NCBI RefSeq assembly: GCF_000327385.1
Contig: NW_008710984.1
Coordinates: forward strand, 288,480-352,479
Length of the DNA stretch: 64,000 nucleotides
DNA from: Lottia gigantea
Taxonomy: Eukaryota; Mollusca; Gastropoda; Lottiidae
Reading direction: 5' to 3'
Positions 10,449 through 20,500 of the stretch are shown here, piece after piece (the first letter of the stretch is position 1; the number at the start of each line of letters is the position of its first letter). A program made the translations under genes and the position numbers. Under the pieces are notes generated by a model, which worked only from the letters and a program-made list of their open reading frames with translations, did no database searches and was not told the DNA's origin.

Positions 10449-13400
10449 GTAAATGACAAATTTAACACAATTCGTTAACATAATACCACGGAACACTCTA
10501 TTTTCTAGACTGACGCAGCTACCAGTGGCGTACGCAGGATTTATTCAAAGGGGGTCGGACCGAAGGTGCGAATTCGATTGCAGAGTATAGCGGCATGAGA
10601 ACGTTTCAGTTGAACTGGTGACACCGTATCTTTATAGCTCTCAGAAATACACAGGATATCATGTCCAGGTTTTCAGATCCCCGTGATCTGCGCCCATGGT
10701 TTAGACACTGGGTTATTGATCATTTTAAACCAGAAACTCATTCTTTTTTAATTGATGACGGGAAAACTCCAAGTTCGCCATTGCACTTGGTTTGGTACAC
10801 TTAACTTAACTAAAAATCGTAATTGGAGTCTTTCTAGATTAATAAAATCCGTAAACCTCATACTTCATGACCGTATAGTGCTAATGATACAATTAGCTTA
10901 TTGAAGGAGGTGCTGAAGCTTTCGTATAAAGCACTGAACATGATTTTATAAGGAACCATTGTTGTTAATTTGATACTAAGATATATATCTTGCTTCTTAC
11001 AAATCTGACTCGAACTCAACTAATAAAACCGTGTCGTCTGCATACAACAACACAAAATTTTTTAGATATACGATATGCCTGCATCAACTAAGCATAAGCG
11101 TATATTCACCAGTTGGACTTACCAGATACCACAAGGCATCTGTTTCTATCAATAGTCGACTCTATCTTTAATAGTACTATTAAAGAGAGAGTCGACTATT
11201 GATAGAAACAGATGCCTGTGCTCTATACGAGGTGATATATCCATTAAATTAAATAATTTTGAAACGCGCTTTTTCAATTTTTACTTAGTTTAATGAATTA
11301 TTACTTATTTACTGTAATTATTGGATTATAGCGAAATTTTATAAATCCGTTTTCAGGAATGGAAAAACTCAACTTTTCTGGAGGGGAACCATTTCTGGAA
11401 GATCAGGGAAGATTTGTGGGTGAACTAGTTAAATATTGTAAAGAGACCCTGTGTCTTCCCAGTGTATCTATTGTTAGTAACGGCAGTTTGATAAAACGGT
11501 CTTGGTTCCAACAATACGGTAGGTACTGTTTACCTTTAAACATGTATCTGTAGGCCATTTATCTGTATTTTTTGGCCAATCATAATATAGTCTCAGAAAC
11601 TTGAATTTTTTAGCTGAGTAAAAGTACTTACAGCTCACCGTTGATATTGAGCCTTCAAGTTCATGTGTGTTCAGAATTATCTTCGTTTGAATTTTAAAAT
11701 GACGACTCGTCGATTTAAGATACTCTGTGATGTATAGAAAAAGACATTAGTGAGTAAAATTCCTAGTTTGAAGTATTTTTTAAGGATATATGTGATTTTC
11801 GTACATTTCTATTACTTCTAAAGACTATTTACATGCAAGACTAAAATCAACCTCTCCCTCTCAGAATTGACGTGAAACATTTTTTATTCCAACTGGCTTT
11901 AGTCTGAAACTTGTTGCCTGATAGTAACTATAAAGCTATATACTTGACTAATTATTTGGCTGCCTTACGAGCGTAAAAACAAACAACAAAGTTCAAGAAA
12001 GTTGCCGAAACTTCCTTTATTAAAGAAAATCACATACTTCTGTATCTTTTTTCGAAATCTTCCCCATCGATATTTCCATAAATCTATGCTGCATATAGCT
12101 CTCGACTACTTACAAAGTATTTCAAGCACAAAAATCATTGTCAACACTGTATTGTGCAGACTCTTCAACATTCTATAATCTAATATGCGGCTGACTCGAC
12201 TCCACAAGGAAGTTAGCTACAGATAAAATGCGAAACGAAACATTTCTTATGTATACGTTTATTGTATTATTGCAGGCAGCTATCTTGATATTCTAGCGGT
12301 ATCATGTGACAGTTTCGATCCAGAGACGAATAAATTGATTGGTCGACAACAAGGAAGAAAATGTCATTTAGAGAGTTTACATAATGTAAGAAAATGGTGT
12401 ACTGAATACCAGGTACTATTTTTTCCGTAGTTGACGCGTGGTGTCCCACTCTTCTATTGTAAAAACATGCTTATTTACACCTACCTGTAACCACTACCGA
12501 CCACTTATGTTAAATACTATGTATCGGAGAATGGACGTGGTCTCTAGGAATCATTAATAAGGACGAACAATTGGAATGTACATGTCCCAAAAAGGTGTCC
12601 CCGATACACATAAAAAGGCTAGAAAAACCTCTTTACAATCCCTTTAAATAATGCCACACAATTAGATCGCCTTTTCGTTGTTTGAGGGTAGTTGAAGCAA
12701 ATGTACAATATTAATACTGAAAAGTGTTGAGTATAGGTAACTTTATCAGCTTGCCGACTTGACGTCCTTACACTTACATCACTTGAAGTTATCGTAAGAT
12801 ATTTTCATCCCATATTGATGTTACATCTAATATGTATTGATATTCCAGGTGGCGTTTAAATTAAACACTGTTGTCAACAGATTTAATAAAGATGAAGATA
12901 TGACAAAACAGATCCAAGAGTTAAATCCTTGTCGTTGGAAGGTAGGCTAAGTATGTTATGAAGCACGTATATACATGAACTTACAGAATTACACGGATAT
13001 CACACTATCTTCTCCTGTTCCATACTGAATTGATTCATTGCATATTTCTCTGTAACATACATGTACTTACATAATTACACTGATATCACGCTATCCTGTC
13101 CTGTTCCCTGCTGAATTGATTTATCGTACATTCATGCACTTACATATTCTCTGTAACATACAGTCATGTACTTACATAATTACACCGATATCGATACTGA
13201 ATTGATTCATTGCATATTCTCTGTAACCTACATGTAGTTACATAATTACACTGATATCACACTATCTTCTCCTGTTCCCTGCTGAATTGATTCATCGTGT
13301 ATTCTCTGTAACATACATGTACTTACATAAATACACTGATATCACACTATCTTCTCCTGTCCCCTGCTGAATTGATTCATCGTGTATTCTATGTAACATA

Positions 13401-16059
13401 CATGTACTTACATAAATACACTGATATCACACTATCTTCTCCTGTTCCCTGCTAAATTGATTCATCGTGTATTCTCTGTAACATACATGTACTTACATAA
13501 ATACACTGATATCACACTATCTTCTCCTGTTCCCTGCTGAATTGATTCATCGTGTATTCTCTGTAACATACATGTACTTACATAAATACACTGATATCAC
13601 ACTATCTTCTCCTGTTCCCTGCTGAATTGATTCATCGTGTATTTTCTGTAACATACATGTACTTACATAAATACACTGATGTCACACTATCTTCTCCTGT
13701 TCCCTGCTGAATTGATTCATCGTGTATTCTCTGTAACATACATGTACTTACATAAATACACTGATATCACTCTATCTTCTCCCGTTCCCTGCTGAATTGA
13801 TTCATCGTGTATTCTCTGTAACATACATGTACTTACATAAATACACGGATATCACTCTATCTTCTCCTGTTCCCTGCTGAATTGATTCATCGTGTATTCT
13901 CTGTAACATACATGTACTTACATAAATACACTGATATCACACTATCTTCTCCTGTTCCCTGCTGAATTGATTTATCGTACATTCATGCACTTACATATTC
14001 TCTGTAACATACAGTCATGTACTTACATAATTACACCGATATCGATATCTTGTCCTGTTCCCTGCTGAATTGATTCATTTTTTGTGTATTCTCTGTCTTC
14101 AATCATGTATTTACACCGATACCACGATGTCTTAACCTGTTTCCGGCTTTTATTACTGCTTAGATGTTTCGTTATTAATTTCATCTTTATTTCTTAAAGG
14201 TGTTTCAATGTTTACTACTTGATGGTGAAAATAGTGGTGATGATGCTCTGCGAGATGCCGAACGATTCCTGATTTCCGACGAGGATTTCCAGGAATTTTT
14301 GGATCTCCATTCCAATATAGCTTGCTTAGTGCCAGAATCCAACGACAAGGTAATGTATTCGATTTTTATACGCCCACATCTCTCTATGTGGACGTATATT
14401 GTCGGCACCCCTATCCGTCCGTCAACATTTACTTGTTAACGCTCTAAAGACTAGATTTTAGGTATGTGTATACATATTCATAAAACGAAGATCAAGTTCG
14501 AATTTGAGCTATTTTCGACTGTTAGAAGCAGAGTTATTGTCCTTGCCTCAGAATCTTGAATATGCTATTACTCTCTTAGTTTTCAACCGATTTTGATGAA
14601 ACTTAAAACGGATGTTTCGTTTTTACCATCCGCATGCCGTGGTGGGCTTATATGGCTGTGGTCCACCATCTTGTCTACAAGGAATAACCAGGCCCTTGGC
14701 TGGGGGGTGGGGGTGGGGGCTCTAGCTGCTGGCCTGGGAATGACACAGACAATGAGTTCAGAAAGAAACAGTTCTCTTGTTTAAATATTGTCAAACGTCG
14801 TAGTCTAAAATGACTGGGTGAATTCAAACTTTTCTAAATTTAGATAATGCCATTTTATATTTTCAGATGCAGAATTCGTATTTGATCTTAGACGAATACG
14901 TAAGTATTTCCATTCATGTTCTTAACCAGAAGAAAAGACAGAAATGATCTCTGACTTGTTAGATATTATACACAAAGAATATATCAAGTTTTATTCATTT
15001 GATGGGAGTCATCTTTCAAACTATGATAATTAAAATGTGTGAATGTAAAGTGTGAAATTCGGAAATTTGATCATAATCAGATCGTTTCTACTTTTCATTC
15101 AGCGTAAAACCACAACCTTTTATTCAAAATTTCAAAAGCAAATTTCTAATTATGTGAGAAGGTTTTGTCTGTCTATAAGACCTGATTAAGTTTTGAACTA
15201 TTGTCATCATAAAGCAGGTATCATGAAAATGAATAATTCCATTCAAGTTGAAATTCATATCTCTCAGGACAACTTCAAGGTATTCCCCAATTTCTCACGG
15301 CCTTTCATTCCCTTATCTTTGGAAATGAAATTTATATGACCAACCCCAAGTTGTAAATTGTAGAATTATAATTTGTATTTAATTCATTGAACGAACTAGC
15401 AATTGCGGACATGAACTAAACAATCAAGTTCATCCCTTGATGTATTGCACGTGCAAGTTTGGGCGAGTTGTTGGACAGAGCAATTTGTGTTGTTTATTGA
15501 TATGTATTGTATTGCTAGATCGCCCAACTTTTGTTTACCTCGCATTAGTATTAGTTGGTGGCTGGAGTTCTTGCTGTGAGCTAGCATCGAATTGCGCAGT
15601 CCGATTTAGAATTTACGCTCCCACCTTCACCCCTTTCTTTTAAAGTATTTAGTGTTTTCATATTTTTATTTATATGTATTATTGTATCGTCCTTGTGTTT
15701 CGTCCTCTTTAGACTCTGCTGGACACGTAATTGTTGGATAACCCCTTAATCATTGATATTTTATGTATGCTTGATTTTAGCATTAAGGGGTATCTATTTT
15801 ATACATTTTTAATAAAGTCTTATTAAAGAAATAGAAATTAAAATAAGTTAATTGGCGATATAACGTTGCAGTGACCTTGTATGCTATTTTACAGATGCGG
15901 TTTCTAGATTGTCAACAAGGAAAGAAAATACCGTCGAAATCCATCCTAGATGTGGGAGTAGATAAAGCATTACAGTACAGCGGATTTGATGAAGCTATGT
16001 TCCTCAAGAGAGGTGGAAAGTATATATGGTCTAAAGCAGACATGAAGCTCGAGTGGTAA
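9977..16059 (+). CDS. RSAD2: Viperin (RSAD2), radical SAM ddhCTP synthase, seven exons
   Basis: Joined exons 9977-10448, 11357-11518, 12276-12412, 12849-12941, 14200-14349, 14867-14899 and 15895-16059 give an open frame of 403 residues (human 361). The enzyme binds a 4Fe-4S cluster and SAM and converts CTP to ddhCTP, a chain terminator for viral polymerases; it sits on ER and lipid droplets. Residues 3-20 are a hydrophobic N-terminal segment. A Lys/Asn/Glu-rich linker of about 90 residues follows. Then come C125-NYK-C129-GF-C132 binding the cluster, FSGGEPF (164-170), [21 protein letters not shown] and KVFQCLL. The last residues, [13 protein letters not shown], match the vertebrate C-terminus ending in Trp that is needed for Fe-S loading. 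Every hallmark is intact. The extra length is nearly all linker. Confidence 0.97.
10523..10560 (+). repeat. hAT-like transposon terminus (weak)
   Basis: CCAGTGGCGTACGCAGGATT in viperin intron 1 resembles the CAGTGGCGTA-type ends of hAT elements. A similar CAGTGTCGTAGACAGG lies at about 28040. No partner end or target duplication was located. Confidence 0.3.
11134..11217. repeat. 84 bp near-perfect palindrome in viperin intron 1
   Basis: Two 42-base arms meet with no spacer. The left arm begins AGGCATCTGTTTCTATCAAT and the right arm ends with its reverse complement. I find one mismatch pair, in the CTATC/GAGAG part near the centre. A transcript would fold into a tight 42 bp hairpin. It could be a fold-back transposon end, a fresh inverted duplication or an assembly fold-back. 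Confidence 0.85.
11357..11518 (+). CDS. RSAD2: Viperin coding exon 2 (GGEP motif)
   Basis: Residues 159-211 plus split codons. [17 protein letters not shown] carries the SAM-binding GGEP motif, and [20 protein letters not shown] is almost identical to vertebrate viperin. The acceptor is TTTTCAG|GAATGG and the donor TACG|GTAGGT. Confidence 0.95.
11550..11880 (+). mobile_element. TTAA-MITE family A, copy 2 (ends degraded)
   Basis: In viperin intron 2. It shares GCCATTTA, ATAGTCTCAGAAAC, ACAGCTCACCGTTGA, GAGCCTTCAAGTTCATGTG, TTCAGAATTATC, GAAAAAGACAT, GTACATTTCTA and ACTTCTAAAGACTATTTAC with the copy at 57561. No TTAA is left at either end, so this copy is old. Confidence 0.55.
12276..12412 (+). 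CDS. RSAD2: Viperin coding exon 3
   Basis: Residues 213-257: [16 protein letters not shown], then a segment through GRQQGRK to WCTEYQ. It aligns with the human YLDILAISCDSF segment. The acceptor is TTGCAG|GCAGC (phase 1) and the donor CCAG|GTACTA (phase 0). Confidence 0.94.
12849..12941 (+). CDS. RSAD2: Viperin coding exon 4
   Basis: Thirty-one codons, residues 258-288: [19 protein letters not shown] through to ELNPCRWK, as in the human VAFKINSVINRFNVEEDMT. The acceptor is TTCCAG|GTGGCG and the donor GGAAG|GTAGGC, both phase 0. Confidence 0.94.
12963..14112 (+). repeat. 85 bp minisatellite in viperin intron 4
   Basis: About 13 tandem units, each running from CATGTACTTACATAA through ATACACTGATATCAC, CTATCTTCTCCTGTTCCCTG and CTGAATTGATTCATCG to TGTATTCTCTGTAACATA. 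Starts of consecutive inner units (13316, 13401, 13486) are 85 bases apart and nearly identical. Outer units on both sides are diverged. A variant with TTTATCGTACATTCATGCAC and CAGTCATGTACT occurs near 13120 and again near 13970. It fills most of the intron between exons 4 and 5. Confidence 0.92.
14200..14349 (+). CDS. RSAD2: Viperin coding exon 5
   Basis: Fifty codons, residues 289-338, from [20 protein letters not shown] to CLVPESNDK, matching the vertebrate viperin VFQCLLIEGEN block. The acceptor is TTAAAG|GTGTTT and the donor ACAAG|GTAATG, phase 0 on both sides. Confidence 0.95.
14366..14640 (+). repeat. Pearl-like element, second copy, with hairpin end
   Basis: In viperin intron 5. It starts with a hairpin, ATACGCCCACAT...ATGTGGACGTAT (about 14368-14397). 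It then continues with the unit seen at 3.9-4.7 kb: GGTATGTGTATACATATTCAT, ATCAAGTTCGAA, CAGAGTTATTGTCCTTG and CCGATTTTGATGAAACTTAAA. Its ATACGCCCAC end is the inverse of GTGGGCGTAT in the first copy, suggesting terminal inverted repeats. Confidence 0.45.
14867..14899 (+). CDS. RSAD2: Viperin micro-exon 6
   Basis: An 11-codon exon, [11 protein letters not shown] (residues 339-349), equivalent to human [11 protein letters not shown]. The acceptor is TTTTCAG|ATGC and the donor TAC|GTAAGT, phase 0. Family alignment makes this tiny exon secure. Confidence 0.93.
15895..16059 (+). CDS. RSAD2: Viperin terminal coding exon 7
   Basis: Residues 350-403, then TAA at 16057-16059. [44 protein letters not shown] and the final KLEW match the conserved viperin C-terminus. 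The acceptor is TTTTACAG|ATGCGG. Confidence 0.96.
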   Translation: MRFLDCQQGKKIPSKSILDVGVDKALQYSGFDEAMFLKRGGKYIWSKADMKLEW

Positions 16060-17481
16060 AACAGTCAAAATGCTCCTTATTGATTAATTCTCTGAAATGT
16101 TTCTGAAAGCAGCTAAATATCAAGTATCAGTATCATCTTTAAAACTGTATATACGGCGCCTGGTTTGAAATACTCCAATTCAACTGTGGTGGTAGCTTGG
16201 TAACACAGGCTAGAGCTAGTGCGAGGGTTTTTGCGTTTGCTTTGATTCTTGAAAGCTATGACGGTATCGATGTTTTATAATAGCATGCTGCATCTCTTGC
16301 CCGTACAAACGTGTTGTTGTTTATTTTGTGAAAATCAAGGTCGCCCCAGGATAAGTGACGATACGATTTGACCAAATATTACCAGAACTCAAAACACTTA
16401 TAATAAAAGCTTCAGATTCATATCTCTTCCTAATGAGAAAAAATTAACTGAATTTAAAACTTTTTTTAAAGCACCGTGTCCCTAGCGTTTGTTAGATTAT
16501 TATATATATATTTTTTGTTTGATGTTAGATTGTAACAATTTTTAATTACTAAATTCTTCCTATTTAAATGTACCTTAATTCTTTTATCGAGTATTTTTTA
16601 TTTATAATTATAACGGTCGTTATGGAATGGAATGGTGCAAATTGATGCTTTAAGTTTCCCCGATACACGTTAAATATATCAGTATCATGTGGCTTTTAAA
16701 TGAACTATATTTAGCGAACTTCTGATAGAATTCAAATGTCTTGAACTTTGAGCCTGTGCCTGCATGTCTCCTTCCTGTATGGGGCTCTTTTTGCTTTCTA
16801 CACATTGAAAATCTTTTATCTCTTTGAACAGTGCATGTCGTTGTGACTTGTGAGGAGCAGAAAAAGTAGGATGTCATTATATTTCTATGGTCGAAAGCGT
16901 TTCTAGTTTTTTTTTTTAAAAAAGTAACAACGATAATTTCACAGAATTATATTATCTGATTTAGAACAATACAATACAATAGCAAAAACACACAAGACGA
17001 TAAAATAATTTTTATAAGTATATGAAAACATGTTTGAACGATTCTGTAGGTCTACAGTCAAATAAATGTAAGAAACTGCACACCCTTGTGATATTGGTAT
17101 AAATGACTCAATCTTGTATTTGCTCAAAATATCAAATCCTGTTTCAGGGTTTTCAAACGCACGTATGGGTATTCAAAATGGCGAAAATATATCCACCGCT
17201 TTGTATTTTGCAATATATATAAATGAATGCTTTGAATGAAAACATCTTTCAACAAACCAAGAACAATTAAAGCGAGTGAGTGTGTTATGGTATGATACGG
17301 TGCAGTCAATACTTTAGTATAACAAATGCCAGAGGTGTTATTACCTCAGGACTATGCCACTCCATACTATTCCTAGCAGCTAGTTCTTTCACTGGTAATT
17401 TCCAAACAGGTTACCATTACGTTTTTCCTTGTCGTACCCTTGAATATTAAATTACACCAACATACTTGTCAGGTTACATTC
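16060..17481. other. Tail-to-tail gap between viperin and the GPCR gene
   Basis: This stretch of about 1.4 kb holds both 3' UTRs. Apart from the viperin AATAAA at 16402 and an AT-rich patch near 16500-16600, I see no gene or clear repeat. Confidence 0.5.
16402..16407 (+). terminator. Candidate polyadenylation signal of viperin
   Basis: AATAAA about 340 bases downstream of the viperin stop codon, with no earlier canonical signal noticed. Confidence 0.4.
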
Positions 17482-17529
17482 TTATGATATGTTCTCTTCA
17501 ATCTGAAGTGGTTTCAATTCTACGGAATC
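17482..17529 (-). CDS. GPCR terminal exon 13
   Basis: Fifteen codons, DSVELKPLQIEENIS, and TAA at 17482-17484. Acceptor TTTCTTTCCCAG|GATTCC has a strong pyrimidine tract and the right phase. There is no family motif to confirm it. The alternative end is three codons past exon 12, without splicing. Confidence 0.65.
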   Translation of the reverse strand, partial: DSVELKPLQIEENIS

Positions 17530-20500
17530 CTGGGAAAGAAAAATCGATTTTCACATAATAACATTAAAATATTTGATGAGTAGGTATATACTCTTTTTTC
17601 ATTACATTCTTGAAATTGACTTATTTATTTGCACTCTATCAAGGCAAATCATGGTAATGAAAAATCAGTTTACATGTAGTTCCAGTTATTTCCCTTTGTT
17701 CAGAAAGTGCTATTCCACTCGTGTCGTCTCGCTTGTATTGTTTTCAGCAAACCGATAGCGCTCGAAAATTTCAACGCAACTTCTGCAAACTCAAATGACA
17801 ACATTTTATTTTGCAACCTTTATATTTTAGATGATAGGAAATTTGAACCATGCTCAGTCAATATTAATATATCATATACTTACAATTGTTTTATTGAGCA
17901 TGTCTGATGCGACTTTAGATTTGGTGCTAGTTGACAGATCTCTGGTAGAGGTTTGAACTGTGGAATAAGCTTCAGTATAGGTCATAGTGGTACAGTTCTT
18001 GCCAATGTGACCTGTCATAAGTCGATGTTGGTGCCATTTCCTTCGTATCACTGCTAGTACCTGCAAGCAAGACAAACAAAGGTTCACTTGAGATAAAACT
18101 GAACAGGTGGTAAACTGCACATTAATCCAATAGCATTATCGGTGGGACGACTAGCAATATGAAAATCTTGGAGGAACATCTATTTAAATGTTCAAGTCTG
18201 GACTTTGACTTGAAAATAGTGCTTTCTTTAGCAAACATACTTTACTACACCTTGAACCACAAACACACATTTTGGGTATTTTTATACACTAGTTCATTGC
18301 CTTTATATTTTTGCTTAAGGTAAAACTCCAGCGAAAATTCTTTTATTCAACATTTAATCAAAACGGTTTCTACTGCCAACATTAACGAAATGTGGAAATA
18401 AACGTTATCCATACCTCGCCATTACAGAAACAATAAATAATAGATACCAATGCACCCTACAAATATAGAAAACAAAATTTTAAATGCAGGAATAATCCAA
18501 ATGATATTTTTGTTTTTACCCTTTTCTGGGATTCTATATAACTGATTTACGATGTATACAGAATACGGCAGACGAGAGACCTATCATACACATTGAAACA
18601 AGATAAGCATCCTACTAATTGCTACACTAGAGGGACATCTTACCCATTATCACACCAATTGGCACAGAAGAGTGTCATCCTACCAATTGATAAAAGAGGG
18701 GATCAAACTACCCATTGTCAAACGAAAGAATCGTCTTACCCATTGACATATGATAGAATCGGCCATCCTATCGAAAAACCAGGGAATCACCCTGCCTACT
18801 CCACTGTAATACAAAAAGAGCCACCAGTATTGACACACGAGATAACCACTCTACCCATTGACACATGAGTGAACCATTCTACCACTTGACACACGATAGA
18901 ACCATTCTACGACGTGACACACGATAGAACCATTCTATCCATTAACACACGAAAGAACTATTCTATCCATTGACACATGAGAGAAACCAAAGAATGATTA
19001 CTCCCATACATGAGAATCATCACTCTTATTGATACACGAGAGAACCATCCTACCCATTGATACATTACTCACATTAATACATGAGAATCGCTTTACCGTC
19101 AGGAGAAGATACTGTATATAATCACTATGTTAACTACACAACCTAGCGGGAGATTCCATACATTAATTACAGTTAATTTTTATATATTTTCAGTCATTTT
19201 TTTTTCATTTTTTACTTAATAAACTTGGAAACTGTATTAAAAAGTGGTTTATCAGCGTACGTAATATCTACCTCGGGTGTATTTGGACATACAGTGATGG
19301 ATTGTTTTCTAGTTCAATCTTAAAATTCATGCACAAAGCCGCTTAAATTGACATATTGGAATTCCCAAATGGTCATATACCTTGGTTTAATCGCAAATAA
19401 AAATATGTTGCAGACTAGCCGAAGGGAACTCAATTAGGTTATATTTTTTACCAATTGCAATATTGCTTAAATCGTTATATATGGTATAAATGTCATTCAT
19501 AGTTAGACTTTTGGAATGCTGTAAGTTCTCGAAATTTAAAACGAATCACGAATAAAGAGTATTACACAGAAAATTTGACTTGTCCAAGAGATTCTTATAT
19601 TCTTTATGTGTCTTTAGTTACGACTTTAAGAGCAATAGTCCAGATATGTCAATCGAATAAAACTGTGCATTCCACAGAAACCAACATGTATCCCGTACCT
19701 CATATGCAACATGATCCGTCTTCTGTTTCAATGCCCGGTCTACACTGACATGCGACCCATAATATTTAAAGATGTCATTAAAATGATTTCAGAAACCTAA
19801 TATCAGTTTGTGCTTGCACTAATTAAGTCTTTTAAAAGAATAGGAATGTCCGTTTAATGTCTAGAAAACATCACTGTACCATACATTTTAAACTGTAAGT
19901 GGCTCATATAGTTGGTCATTGAAACATTTTCTTTTAACAACGACATAAAATGAGACAATTAAAGAAAAAAAATCCCAATGGAGACTTGACATTTTATAGG
20001 AAACTATTTCAATCTGGTATTAAACAAGATTTCAAACCGATTGTCTTATTCCCATGTCATTATAAAAGCCTTAAATTGTCATTATTTGGAAATATAACAG
20101 TCACAAACTGTTGACGGGTGAATTAACAAATCGCCGGGAATGTTCTAGCAGATATCAAACAGTTTTTATGTAGACGATATTTAAACCAGTGAATGAATGG
20201 AGATGAACATTGATATCATTTTCTATCCTGTTTTAATTTGGAAGACATGTTACACAAGACTGGCTAACGCAGTCGTTTCAAGATACGTTATAGCGCAATA
20301 GTCAGTCGAATAAAGATGCGTCACAAAAAACAGTCGTTTCAAGATACGTTACGAGATACAGTAGCCAGTCCTATCAAGATATGTTACGAGATACAGTAGT
20401 TAGTCGTATCAAGATACGTTACTAGATACAGTAGTCAGTCGTTTCAAGATACAGTAAATGTTTCAAGTTACGTTACGAGATACAGCAGTCAGTTGTTCCA

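Noticed and set aside
15396-15860. Possible LINE 3' end or small gene in viperin intron 6
   Set aside because: A short ORF pair, a 10 bp hairpin (ACCCCTTAAT/ATTAAGGGGT at 15741 and 15782) and an AATAAAGTCTTATTAAAG run are present, but no reverse transcriptase motif or second copy supports a LINE.
18593-18868. 91-codon open frame
   Set aside because: It consists of degenerate minisatellite units within GPCR intron 10.
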